The notes below the pieces were generated by a model that saw only the letters and a list, made by a program, of their open reading frames with translations, was not told where the DNA came from and did not search any database. A stretch of DNA of 64,000 nt from Pseudomonadota bacterium (lineage in GTDB: Bacteria; Pseudomonadota; Gammaproteobacteria; Pseudomonadales; Pseudomonadaceae), in the NCBI GenBank assembly GCA_023388335.1, contig JAEWGL010000212.1:1-64000 (forward strand). The letters run 5' to 3'. Positions 8,132 to 16,661 of the stretch are shown in pieces. Positions within the stretch are counted from its first letter, which is position 1; each line of letters opens with the position of its first letter. Made by a program: the position numbers and the translations under genes.

Positions 8132-10552
8132 ATGAACGACCAGCAGGATCTCCCGGAACATCCCGACGACCAGAGTGAAGTCGAACACCTCGAAGCCGAC
8201 GCGATGGCCGGCCACAACCTTGCCCTGCCTGGCCAGCAACTGCCGGACAAGGTCTATGTGATCCCGATCCATAACCGCCCGTTCTTCCCGGCCCAAGTCT
8301 TGCCGGTGATCGTCAACGAGGAGCCTTGGGCCGAGACCCTGGACCTGGTAGCCAAGGACCCGCACCACTCGTTGGCACTGTTCTTCATGGACACCCCGCC
8401 GGAAGACCACCGTCACTTCGACACCTCGGCCCTGCCGCTGTACGGCACGCTGGTCAAGGTGCACCACGCCAGCCGCGAGAACGGCAAGCTGCAATTCGTC
8501 GCCCAGGGCCTGACCCGCGTGCGCATCCGCACCTGGCTCAAGCACCACCGCCCGCCCTACCTGGTCGAGGTCGAATACCCGCGCCAACCGCCTGATCCGA
8601 CCGACGAGGTCAAGGCCTATGGCATGGCCCTGATCAACGCGATCAAGGAACTGCTGCCGCTCAACCCGCTGTACAGCGAAGAGCTCAAGAACTACCTGAA
8701 CCGCTTCAGTCCCAACGACCCTTCACCCCTTACCGACTTCGCCGCCGCGTTGACCTCGGCCACCGGCAACCAGTTGCAGGAAGTGCTCGACTGCGTGCCC
8801 ATGCTCAAGCGCATGGAAAAGGTCCTGCCAATGCTGCGCAAGGAAGTCGAGGTGGCGCGGTTGCAGAACGAGATCTCGGCCGAAGTGAACCGCCAGATCG
8901 GTGAACACCAGCGTGAGTTCTTCCTCAAGGAGCAGCTCAAGGTCATTCAGCAGGAGCTGGGACTGACCAAGGACGACCGCAGCGCCGACCTGGAACAGTT
9001 CAAGCAGCGCCTGAACGGCAAGACCCTGTCGCCTGCGGCGCAAAAGCGCATCGACGAGGAGATGGGCAAGCTGGCCATCCTGGAGACCGGCTCGCCCGAG
9101 TACGCCGTCACCCGCAACTACCTGGAATGGGCTACCGCCCTGCCCTGGGGCGTGTATGGCGAGGACAAGCTGAACCTCAAGCACGCACGCAAGATCCTCG
9201 ACCAGCACCATGCCGGGCTCGATGACATCAAGGAGCGCATCCTTGAGTTCCTCGCCGTGGGCGCCTGGAAGGGCGAGATCAGCGGCTCCATCGTCCTGCT
9301 GGTCGGCCCGCCGGGAGTGGGCAAGACCAGCATCGGCAAGTCCATCGCCGAATCCCTGGGGCGCCCGTTCTACCGCTTCAGCGTCGGCGGCATGCGCGAC
9401 GAGGCCGAGATCAAGGGCCATCGCCGCACCTACATTGGCGCCCAGCCGGGCAAGCTGGTGCAGGCGCTCAAGGACGTCGAAGTGATGAATCCAGTGATCA
9501 TGCTCGACGAGATCGACAAGATGGGCCAGAGCTACCAGGGCGATCCTGCCTCTGCGCTGCTGGAGACCCTGGACCCTGAGCAGAACGTCGACTTCCTCGA
9601 CCATTACCTGGACCTGCGCCTGGACCTGTCCAAGGTGCTGTTCGTCTGCACTGCCAATACCCTGGATTCAATCCCAGGCCCCCTGCTCGACCGCATGGAG
9701 GTGATTCGCCTGTCTGGCTACATCACCGAAGAAAAGCTCGCCATCGCCAAACGTCACCTGTGGCCCAAGCAGCTGGCCAAGGCCGGCGTGGCCAAGTCGA
9801 GCCTGAGCATCAGCGACAGCGCCCTGCGCACGGTGATCGAAGGCTATGCCCGCGAGGCGGGTGTGCGCCAGCTCGAAAAACAGCTGGGCAAGCTGGTGCG
9901 CAAGGCGGTGGTCAAGCTGCTGGAAGACCCTCAGGCGAAGTTGAAGATCGGTACCAAGGACCTCGAAGCCGCGCTGGGCATACCGGTGTTCCGCAGCGAA
10001 CAGGTCCTGGCCGGCAAGGGCGTGATCACCGGCCTCGCCTGGACCAGCATGGGCGGTGCCACTCTGCCGATCGAGGCCACCCGTATCCACACCCTCAACC
10101 GCGGCTTCAAGCTGACGGGTAAGCTGTGCGACGTGATGAAGGAGTCCGCCGAGATCGCCTACAGCTACGTCAGCGCCAATCTCAAGCAATACGGGGGCGA
10201 CCCGGGTTTCTTCAACGAAGCGTTCATTCACCTGCACGTGCCGGAAGGCGCCACGCCCAAGGACGGCCCGAGCGCCGGCGTGACCATGGCCAGCGCCCTG
10301 CTGTCGCTGGCCCGTGACCAGGTACCCAAGAAAGGTGTGGCCATGACCGGCGAACTGACGTTGACCGGGCAGGTCCTGCCCATTGGCGGGGTACGTGAGA
10401 AAGTTATCGCCGCGCGTCGGCAGAAGATCTTCGAACTGATCCTGCCAGAGGCCAACCGGGGCGATTTCGAGGAGCTGCCGGAGTATCTGAAGGAGGGGCT
10501 GACCGTGCACTTCGCCAAGCGCTTCAACGACGTGGCGAAAGTTCTGTTCTAA
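8132..10552 (+). CDS. ATP-dependent Lon-family protease (AsrA-like)
   Basis: An 806-residue AAA+ serine protease of the Lon family that degrades misfolded and regulatory proteins. The N-terminal substrate domain is followed by Walker A GPPGVGKT (392-399), Walker B MLDEIDKM, and a C-terminal peptidase domain with the Ser714 (KDGPSAGVT) and Lys757 (GGVREKVIAA) dyad. The ATG at 8132 is chosen over a TTG at 8117. The gene order with a downstream I42 inhibitor recalls P. aeruginosa asrA-icp (PA0779-PA0778), where AsrA is linked to the heat-shock and aminoglycoside response. It is probably not the main Lon, which usually neighbours clpX in pseudomonads. Confidence 0.93.
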   Translation: MNDQQDLPEHPDDQSEVEHLEADAMAGHNLALPGQQLPDKVYVIPIHNRPFFPAQVLPVIVNEEPWAETLDLVAKDPHHSLALFFMDTPPEDHRHFDTSALPLYGTLVKVHHASRENGKLQFVAQGLTRVRIRTWLKHHRPPYLVEVEYPRQPPDPTDEVKAYGMALINAIKELLPLNPLYSEELKNYLNRFSPNDPSPLTDFAAALTSATGNQLQEVLDCVPMLKRMEKVLPMLRKEVEVARLQNEISAEVNRQIGEHQREFFLKEQLKVIQQELGLTKDDRSADLEQFKQRLNGKTLSPAAQKRIDEEMGKLAILETGSPEYAVTRNYLEWATALPWGVYGEDKLNLKHARKILDQHHAGLDDIKERILEFLAVGAWKGEISGSIVLLVGPPGVGKTSIGKSIAESLGRPFYRFSVGGMRDEAEIKGHRRTYIGAQPGKLVQALKDVEVMNPVIMLDEIDKMGQSYQGDPASALLETLDPEQNVDFLDHYLDLRLDLSKVLFVCTANTLDSIPGPLLDRMEVIRLSGYITEEKLAIAKRHLWPKQLAKAGVAKSSLSISDSALRTVIEGYAREAGVRQLEKQLGKLVRKAVVKLLEDPQAKLKIGTKDLEAALGIPVFRSEQVLAGKGVITGLAWTSMGGATLPIEATRIHTLNRGFKLTGKLCDVMKESAEIAYSYVSANLKQYGGDPGFFNEAFIHLHVPEGATPKDGPSAGVTMASALLSLARDQVPKKGVAMTGELTLTGQVLPIGGVREKVIAARRQKIFELILPEANRGDFEELPEYLKEGLTVHFAKRFNDVAKVLF

Positions 10553-10657
10553 ATCAGGCATGAGGCACCGGCTGCTCCAGGTAGGAGCGCCCGTGCCGTA
10601 ATGGAGGCGTTGTTCAGCTTCGGTTATGCTCAGGCGTCGCCCACTTCCGGAGCCATC

Positions 10658-11047
10658 ATGACCGCTGCCCGTCTGCTCGTTCCCCTGAGCTTCCTACTCG
10701 CCGCTTGCGCCCAGCAGCCACGGCACAACGTCGACATGCAAGACCAGGAGGACTGCCCTGTGCAGTTGCAGGTCGGGCAGACCTTGACCCTCAGCTTGCC
10801 GAGCAACCCAACCACCGGCTATCGCTGGCTGGTACAGAATCCGGCGTCGGATATCCTTAGGGTCCTGGGGCCGGAGGTGTACAGCCAGCCCGAAGAAGCC
10901 GGTTTGGTGGGAAGCGCTGGCATCTCCACCTGGCGCTTGTTGACCAAGGCCCCAGGTGAAGGTCACTTGGTCTTGGTCTACCAGCAGCCGTGGGCACCGC
11001 AAGTGAGGCCTGTGCAGACTTTCGATTGCAAAATCATCGTGCGCTGA
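10658..11047 (+). CDS. icp: Chagasin/I42-family cysteine protease inhibitor lipoprotein
   Basis: A 129-residue lipoprotein. The ATG at 10658 starts a short signal sequence with lipobox LLAAC (Cys at about residue 17); the longer frame from 10601 lacks this and is rejected. The mature domain has the family hallmark SNPTTGYRW, the loop that enters the active-site cleft of papain-like proteases, and later loops typical of inhibitor family I42 (chagasin). P. aeruginosa Icp is encoded next to AsrA in the same way. The target protease is unknown. The gene is only about 100 bp downstream of the Lon gene and may be co-transcribed. Confidence 0.85.
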   Translation: MTAARLLVPLSFLLAACAQQPRHNVDMQDQEDCPVQLQVGQTLTLSLPSNPTTGYRWLVQNPASDILRVLGPEVYSQPEEAGLVGSAGISTWRLLTKAPGEGHLVLVYQQPWAPQVRPVQTFDCKIIVR

Positions 11048-11051
11048 GGCA

Positions 11052-11996
11052 TTAGGCGTTCTCGTAACTGCGCTCCACTGCCAGCATGTAGTCACACAGC
11101 TCTTCCAAGGAGATGATTACAGCCTCTACACTTTTCAGTGAGCCCAGTGCCTGCGATCGCGAATACCACTCCTGTTCGACCTTGTGAACCTGCTCCAACC
11201 ATTGGCCCTTCATAAGCTTCAGTCCCGCGAGCGCCTTGTTCGATGCCAGCTCATTCTGGACCATCTGCGAAGCGCGCTTGAGGCGCGCCAGTTCACCTCT
11301 TGATTCATCGATCTGCTGGTCGAGCCTGGAGCGCGCCTTGAGCAAGTCATTGAATTTGCGCCCGCCTTCCAGCACCTCGGCATGGCTTTCCAGTTTACGC
11401 GCAGCGGCCTTGAGCAGATCCGCATTGATCCTGGGGTCGGTGACCGTCTTGAGCGCAAGATCGATTTCTTCTGCGCTGGGTATCAAGCCTTTGAAGACCT
11501 TGCTGACACTGGGCGTCTCGAATGCTGTGATGACCTGATTGAGATCAGCCCGACTTAGTGTAAGTCCCTCCAGCCGCTCATTGATTCTTTCGATCTCCCC
11601 AGTGAGTTCGCTCGCATGGGTTTCCAGTGACGCCACCAGGTTTCCCAGGTCCGGTAGGGAAAATTGCTTCCCCCGTAGCGTTTGCTGCGTCAGCTTCCCA
11701 AGCATCTGTTGCTGTTGCACTACCACAGCATCGACCCTGGTCTTTCGTAACTGGTCATCGGTGAAGCGTGTGAAGTCACGTCCCTGCAACAAAGCGATAC
11801 CCTCCACCACTGCTTCGCGCGTCGCGCGTTCCACGCTGTAGAGCAGATCCTTCCAATCCAGCAGGCTTTGCTGGGCGGCGGGCAGGACATAAGCTTGATA
11901 CTCATCAATCAAATCGAACATCTGTCGCTGAAGCTTTTTCATCAATGCGAAATCTGGAATGACACTTCCCATTTCGACAACGTCCTTGTTAGACAT
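11052..11996 (-). CDS. Putative binary alpha-pore-forming cytotoxin subunit B (XaxB/YaxB-like)
   Basis: A 314-residue, almost entirely helical protein with long coiled-coil stretches and no export signal. The start chosen, at 11996, follows TGAGGAG at good spacing and overlaps the stop of the upstream gene by 8 bp (ATGTCTAA), a sign of translational coupling; the longer frame from 12020 is rejected. Size, helical character, lack of a signal peptide and pairing with a 400-residue partner fit subunit B of the xenorhabdolysin (XaxAB/YaxAB) family, which stacks with subunit A into a large membrane pore. The call is from memory of the family, not an alignment. The region is clearly richer in A+T than its flanks, suggesting horizontal acquisition. 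Confidence 0.68.
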   Translation of the reverse strand: MSNKDVVEMGSVIPDFALMKKLQRQMFDLIDEYQAYVLPAAQQSLLDWKDLLYSVERATREAVVEGIALLQGRDFTRFTDDQLRKTRVDAVVVQQQQMLGKLTQQTLRGKQFSLPDLGNLVASLETHASELTGEIERINERLEGLTLSRADLNQVITAFETPSVSKVFKGLIPSAEEIDLALKTVTDPRINADLLKAAARKLESHAEVLEGGRKFNDLLKARSRLDQQIDESRGELARLKRASQMVQNELASNKALAGLKLMKGQWLEQVHKVEQEWYSRSQALGSLKSVEAVIISLEELCDYMLAVERSYENA

Positions 11997-13191
11997 CGTT
12001 ATACTCCTCAAGCAATCCATTAAATAAATCCGACAACTGATGGGAAATATTCCCTATTCTTTCCCAAGGTTTAATAACCTCGGAAAAGTCCTGCACAAAT
12101 GAGTCTACGTCGCGACTCGACCCGAGCTGCGTGGACTCGCTTATTGAGGACTTCGCATAGCTATGCAGGAACAACCAGACATCAGCCAGTCTTTTCGCCG
12201 CAACCGAAACGTCCTTGCTCCTGAACTCAAGGTCGCGGATTGTGGTATGTATGTTTTCAAAGTTCTGTTTCGCAGGGGCAACCCGGCCCAGCTCATCCGC
12301 CAACTTCCGGCGTTTTTCAATCAGCGCATTCTTGCTCGCGCGGATCTCTTCCGCCTTGTGGCCAAATACGCCACCGGTGACGATCAACCCCACGGGTCCA
12401 AGCAGCAATCCGGTAAACGCATAACCTACATTTGCATCGTAGTCACGTTTCAGCTCCGCTATCTGGGTATCCAGTTCGTCCAGTACGGTCCTCAGATCAG
12501 CGACACTCGACTCGCCCAGTTTTTCATCTATGTGCTGCAACAGGTTCTTCATTCGCGGCCTGAGTTCACGGCCAATCTCGCGGCTAAACCATTCCGCTCG
12601 GCTGTCGACATCGGCAATACGCGCATTGGTACCCTCGATTTCCTTGAGCAGCCCAGTGAGCCCTTTCTCGATGGTTGCGCTCAGTTGAAGTCGCTCACTC
12701 CCAGACAGCTCATAGGAAACGAAATCAATCCCCTGAGCTGACTTTTGCTGCGCGATGCTGACAAACACGTCGCTGCTTTCAAGCTTTTCCAGTAATGAGG
12801 CACCGCGCTTCACCAGCGCATCGGCAAACAGCTCGAGTTGCGGGCCTAGCTCCTTTATCTGGCGCTCCAGCTTTTCCCATTCATCCACATGTCTGTGTAA
12901 CGCTTCGTACAGGCTGTACACCCGCGTGACGTCCATTTTCAGCGTCTCAAAGTCCGCCAATTTTTTGATGTCTTCCTGGTTGCGTGGTAACGCCTGCACC
13001 GTGTTCGCATAGCGCCTGAGCGACTTCAAGTTCTCCACGGTGAGCAACGTTCCCACTTGCTGGTGCTCGGCCCGGTTGCTTATGAATTCAAAGTATTGCT
13101 GAGGCAGTTTTTTTACTTTTACCTTGATATCAAGTTCATCGACCGGCATACCAGTCGCTTCTGGCAGCATTTTATCCTGCACGGTTACCAT
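11989..13191 (-). CDS. Putative binary alpha-pore-forming cytotoxin subunit A (XaxA/YaxA-like)
   Basis: A 400-residue soluble helical protein. Amphipathic helices and coiled coils flank one hydrophobic stretch at about residues 257-277 (GYAFTGLLLGPVGLIVTGGV), followed by a charged helix. This is the arrangement of XaxA/YaxA, where a buried hydrophobic hairpin is exposed on membrane binding. Length is close to XaxA (about 400). No signal peptide is present, as in the family. ATG at 13191 has GAGAGGAAA upstream; TTG at 13194 is the alternative. It is the first gene of a two-gene operon with the B subunit. Cytotoxicity toward insect or other eukaryotic cells is inference from the family. A+T-rich composition sets the pair apart from its neighbours. 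Confidence 0.72.
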   Translation of the reverse strand: MVTVQDKMLPEATGMPVDELDIKVKVKKLPQQYFEFISNRAEHQQVGTLLTVENLKSLRRYANTVQALPRNQEDIKKLADFETLKMDVTRVYSLYEALHRHVDEWEKLERQIKELGPQLELFADALVKRGASLLEKLESSDVFVSIAQQKSAQGIDFVSYELSGSERLQLSATIEKGLTGLLKEIEGTNARIADVDSRAEWFSREIGRELRPRMKNLLQHIDEKLGESSVADLRTVLDELDTQIAELKRDYDANVGYAFTGLLLGPVGLIVTGGVFGHKAEEIRASKNALIEKRRKLADELGRVAPAKQNFENIHTTIRDLEFRSKDVSVAAKRLADVWLFLHSYAKSSISESTQLGSSRDVDSFVQDFSEVIKPWERIGNISHQLSDLFNGLLEEYNDV

Positions 13192-13397
13192 CAAAGTTTC
13201 CTCTCATCAGCTTACTAGCGAAGTGCTGAAAAGAGAGTACGGGGGCGTTGCGAGGATAGAAGTCATCTGCACGGCCTGGGCCAAGTACGAATCATCGCAA
13301 ATGTTTGACCGTTCGCTCTGTCCATGAAGCATTGCCATGGTTAGAACCTTTGCCGTTAGTTAAACTGCGTCACCGTTTCATCCGTATCGAGCCCACC

Positions 13398-14141
13398 GTG
13401 ATCCAAGACCCCGACCGCCTATTCGCCCAGCCCCTGGAGCAGGTGCCTGATTTCGTCTTCAACGAGGACGTGGTGCAGGTGTTCCCGGACATGATCAAGC
13501 GCTCGGTACCGGGCTATCCGACCATCGTCGAGAACCTCGGCGTGCTGGCGGCGCAATTCGCCCAGCCGGGAACGGCCCTGTACGACCTGGGCAGCTCACT
13601 GGGTGCAGTGAGCCAGGCGTTGCGCCGACACGTGCGCAGCGACGGTTGCCATGTGATCGCGGTGGACAACTCCGCGGCCATGGTCGAGCGCTGTCGGCAG
13701 TACCTCACCGCCCAGGACTCGATGTTCCAGGAGCTGCTACCGGTACAAGTGATCGAGGCCGACATCCTGGCACTGCCGTTCGAGCCGGCGTCGGTGGTGG
13801 CGATGAACTTCACCCTGCAGTTCATCGCCCCCGAGCAGCGTCTGGCGTTGCTCAGCCGTATCCGCCAGGCGTTGCTGCCGGGCGGTGCGCTGATTCTCTC
13901 GGAGAAGCTGTGCTTCGAGGATGACCAGGAGCAGGCGTTGCTCACCGAACTGCACCTGGGCTTCAAGCGCGCCAATGGCTATAGCGAACTGGAGATTGCC
14001 CAGAAACGCAGCGCCATCGAGAACGTGATGAAGCCCGATAGCCTGCAGACCCACCGCGAGCGCCTGCACGCCGCCGGATTCTCCAAGGTCGTGCCTTGGT
14101 TCCAATGCCTTAACTTTGCCTCGTTGATAGCCCTGCCATGA
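13398..14141 (+). CDS. cmoA: Carboxy-SAM synthase CmoA
   Basis: A 247-residue class I methyltransferase-fold enzyme that makes carboxy-S-adenosylmethionine from SAM and prephenate. The nucleotide-binding motif YDLGSSLGAVSQALRR and FPDMIKRSVPGYPTIVENLG match E. coli CmoA closely. The GTG at 13398 puts the start just before DPDRLF, aligned with the E. coli start; the longer frame from 13305 would run through the promoter region. The gene overlaps cmoB by 4 bp (ATGA), so the two steps of 5-carboxymethoxyuridine synthesis at tRNA position 34 are coupled. It diverges from the toxin-like operon. Confidence 0.94.
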   Translation: MIQDPDRLFAQPLEQVPDFVFNEDVVQVFPDMIKRSVPGYPTIVENLGVLAAQFAQPGTALYDLGSSLGAVSQALRRHVRSDGCHVIAVDNSAAMVERCRQYLTAQDSMFQELLPVQVIEADILALPFEPASVVAMNFTLQFIAPEQRLALLSRIRQALLPGGALILSEKLCFEDDQEQALLTELHLGFKRANGYSELEIAQKRSAIENVMKPDSLQTHRERLHAAGFSKVVPWFQCLNFASLIALP

Positions 14142-15094
14142 TCGATCTGTCTCCTCTGGTCCGCCGCCTGGCGGGCACGTCTCTGGCTTCCTGGTCGCAA
14201 GGTCTGCAAGCGCAACTCGACGCCAAGCTGGAAAAAGGCCACGGTGACCTCGAGCGCTGGCAGAGTGCCTTGGACGCCCTGCCCGCGCTGCAGCCTAGCA
14301 AAGTCGACCTGGTCGATGGCCTGCACCTGGACTGCGACTGCGATGACGCGACCCGCGCGCAGATGCGCCAGGCGCTGATGGGCCTGTCGCCCTGGCGCAA
14401 GGGGCCGTTCGACCTGTTTGGGGTACATGTGGACACCGAATGGCGCTCGGACTGGAAATGGTCGCGGGTCAGCCCGCACCTGGACCTTGCCGGCAAGCGC
14501 GTGCTGGATGTCGGCTGCGGCAATGGCTACTACCAGTGGCGCATGCTCGGGGCCGGGGCCGAAATGGTCATCGGCGTCGATCCGAACTGGCTGTTCTTCT
14601 GCCAGTTCCAGGCGGTGCAGCGCTACTTGCCTGACCTTGCGGCCTGGCACCTGCCCTTTGCCCTTGAGGACCTGCCGGCCAATCTCGAAGGCTTCGACAC
14701 CGTATTCTCCATGGGCGTGTTCTACCACCGCCGCTCGCCCATCGAGCACCTGCTCGCGCTCAAGGACTGCCTGGTCAAGGGTGGCGAACTGGTATTGGAG
14801 ACCCTGGTCATCGAAGGCGACGAACAGCAGGTGCTGGTACCGGAGGACCGCTATGCGCAGATGCGCAACGTCTGGTTCCTGCCCTCGGTGCCAGCGCTGG
14901 AGCGGTGGCTGCGCCGTGCTGGGTTCCGTGATGTGCGTTGCGTGGATGTCAGCGTCACCAGCGTCGAGGAGCAGCGCGGCACCGACTGGATGCGCTACCA
15001 GTCGCTCAGCGACTTCCTCGACCCGAACGACCACAGCCGCACCCTCGAAGGTCTGCCCGCGCCTCGCAGGGCGACCTTGGTGGCGCGTAAATAA
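14138..15094 (+). CDS. cmoB: tRNA U34 carboxymethyltransferase CmoB
   Basis: A 318-residue enzyme that transfers the carboxymethyl group from the CmoA product to 5-hydroxyuridine at the wobble position of tRNA, expanding codon reading. The binding motif VLDVGCGNGYYQWRMLGAGA lies near residues 121-140, after the CmoB-specific N-terminal extension (SPWRKGPFDLFGVHVDTEWR). The C-terminus includes SLSDFLDPNDHSRTLEG, typical of the family. The start overlaps the cmoA stop by 4 bp. The gene converges with pdxJ across a short terminator hairpin. Confidence 0.96.
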   Translation: MIDLSPLVRRLAGTSLASWSQGLQAQLDAKLEKGHGDLERWQSALDALPALQPSKVDLVDGLHLDCDCDDATRAQMRQALMGLSPWRKGPFDLFGVHVDTEWRSDWKWSRVSPHLDLAGKRVLDVGCGNGYYQWRMLGAGAEMVIGVDPNWLFFCQFQAVQRYLPDLAAWHLPFALEDLPANLEGFDTVFSMGVFYHRRSPIEHLLALKDCLVKGGELVLETLVIEGDEQQVLVPEDRYAQMRNVWFLPSVPALERWLRRAGFRDVRCVDVSVTSVEEQRGTDWMRYQSLSDFLDPNDHSRTLEGLPAPRRATLVARK

Positions 15095-15112
15095 CCTGAA
15101 TCGCCGGTAATG

Positions 15113-15131
15113 CGGGGCGCCAAGCGCCCCG
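15113..15131. terminator. Bidirectional terminator between cmoB and pdxJ
   Basis: An 8-bp GC-rich perfect inverted repeat (arms 15113-15120 and 15124-15131, loop CAA) lies in the 43-bp gap between convergent stops, with AAAG on one side. It probably ends transcription from both directions. Confidence 0.6.
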
Positions 15132-15137
15132 AAAGCC

Positions 15138-15881
15138 TCAGCGCGAGCTGGCGGCCTCGATCAGCGCCTTCATCTCTGCCACCGCCGCCTTGAAGCCGAC
15201 GAACAGTGCATGGGCAACCAGGGCGTGGCCGATGTTCAGTTCGTTGATGCCCTTGATCGCCGCTACTGCCTGGACGTTGTGATAGTGCAGGCCATGGCCG
15301 GCGTTGACGATCAGGCCCTGGCCCACTCCGAACGCGACACCGTCGACGATGCGCTTGAGCTCTTCGGCCACCTCGGTCGGCGTCTGCGCATCGGCATAAC
15401 GGCCAGTGTGCAGCTCGATGGCGGGCGCGCCGACCCGCCGCGAGGCCTCGATCTGGCGCTCGTCGGCGTCGATGAACAACGAGACCTCTGCACCAGTACG
15501 CGACAGACGCTCTACCGCCGCCTTGATCCGCGCCTCCTGGCCAGCCACGTCCAGACCGCCTTCGGTGGTCAGTTCCTGGCGGGTTTCAGGAACCAGGCAG
15601 ATGTGCGCAGGACGGATCTGCTCGGCAAAGGCCATCATCTGCTCGGTAACGCCCATCTCGAAGTTCATGCGTGTTTGCAGCACGTCCTTGAGCAGTAGCA
15701 CGTCGCGCTCCTGGATATGCCGGCGGTCTTCGCGCAGGTGCACGGTAATGCCGTCGGCCCCCGCCTCCTCGGCGTCCAGGGCGGCCTTGACCGGATCGGG
15801 ATAGCGGGTGCCCCGGGCCTGGCGCAGGGTCGCCACGTGATCGATGTTGACGCCGAGAAGCATGCGGTTGCTGTGAGTCAC
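15138..15881 (-). CDS. pdxJ: Pyridoxine 5'-phosphate synthase PdxJ
   Basis: A 247-residue TIM-barrel enzyme that condenses 1-deoxyxylulose 5-phosphate with 3-amino-2-oxopropyl phosphate to make pyridoxine 5'-phosphate (vitamin B6). MLLGVNIDHVATLRQARG at the N-terminus and HLREDRRHIQERDV are family hallmarks; GHGLHYHNV near the C-terminus binds phosphate. A GTG at 15881, preceded by AGGAG, aligns with known PdxJ starts; the long frame from 16037 has no family support and runs into recO. It is the last gene of the lepA-lepB-rnc-era-recO-pdxJ series. Confidence 0.95.
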   Translation of the reverse strand: MTHSNRMLLGVNIDHVATLRQARGTRYPDPVKAALDAEEAGADGITVHLREDRRHIQERDVLLLKDVLQTRMNFEMGVTEQMMAFAEQIRPAHICLVPETRQELTTEGGLDVAGQEARIKAAVERLSRTGAEVSLFIDADERQIEASRRVGAPAIELHTGRYADAQTPTEVAEELKRIVDGVAFGVGQGLIVNAGHGLHYHNVQAVAAIKGINELNIGHALVAHALFVGFKAAVAEMKALIEAASSR

Positions 15882-15925
15882 GAATGGGCTCTCCTGAAGA
15901 TTTAGCCCGACAGCATACGACGTGC

Positions 15926-16609
15926 TCAGCGCTTGCGAAACAGTTCCCGGCTGACCAGTGGTTTGGCTCCCAGGTGCACAGCCAGCGCTTGGCGCATCAA
16001 CCGCTTGGCAGCCATCAAGGCGCCTGGTGCCTCCCAATGCGCCTCGGCCAGGGCGAGCAGCTCGGCGCCGTTGAACAGCCCAGGCTGGAACAGGTATACC
16101 CGCTCCAGCCCCGCATCCACCTGCAGGCGGTACAGGCCATCAGCGACCAGGGGTTCGTCGTTGATATCGCGGTCCAGGGCAAAGGCGTAGCCCAACTCGT
16201 CCAGCAGCCGCCATTCGAACGCTCGTAGCAGCGGCTCCAGTGGCCGGCCGGCGGCCAGAGCCTGCAAGGTCAAGGCATAGTGCTCGAACAACGCTGGCTG
16301 CGGATCTTCAGCCGGCAACAGGCGCATCAGCAGCTCATTGAGGTACAAGCCGCTGAACAGCGCGTCGCCATGCAGCCAGGCCGCCAGGCCAAGGCCGTCC
16401 AGACGGCCAACGTTCTTCAATTCGCCACGCCCGCGCAGCTCGATTTCCAGGGGCACGAACGGTCGCACCAGGCTGCCGCCCTTGCCACGGGCACGGCGCA
16501 GCACGGCACGCACGCGACCTTGCGGGGTGAGAAAGTCCACCAGGGCGCTGGTTTCACGGTAGGCACGGCTATGCAGCACGTACGCAGGCTGGCCGACGGG
16601 TTGTTCCAT
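15926..16609 (-). CDS. recO: DNA repair protein RecO
   Basis: A 227-residue RecFOR-pathway protein that anneals single strands and helps RecA displace SSB at gaps. The N-terminal OB fold (AYVLHSRAYRETSALVDFLT, then GRVRAVLRRARGKGG) is followed by the helical C-terminal domain (NELLMRLLPAEDPQPALFEH). It sits between era and pdxJ, as in many gammaproteobacteria. A 9-bp GC-rich inverted repeat lies in the gap after era. Confidence 0.95.
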   Translation of the reverse strand: MEQPVGQPAYVLHSRAYRETSALVDFLTPQGRVRAVLRRARGKGGSLVRPFVPLEIELRGRGELKNVGRLDGLGLAAWLHGDALFSGLYLNELLMRLLPAEDPQPALFEHYALTLQALAAGRPLEPLLRAFEWRLLDELGYAFALDRDINDEPLVADGLYRLQVDAGLERVYLFQPGLFNGAELLALAEAHWEAPGALMAAKRLMRQALAVHLGAKPLVSRELFRKR

Positions 16610-16629
16610 GGGGATCGCCTGGAGGCAAA

Positions 16630-16654
16630 GCGGCCCGCGCGAAGGGCGGGCCGC
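16630..16654. repeat. Intercistronic hairpin between era and recO
   Basis: A 9-bp perfect GC inverted repeat (arms 16630-16638 and 16646-16654) fills most of the era-recO gap. With no T-tract it is more likely to tune mRNA processing or attenuate than to terminate fully. Confidence 0.45.
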
Positions 16655-16661
16655 CGAAGGG

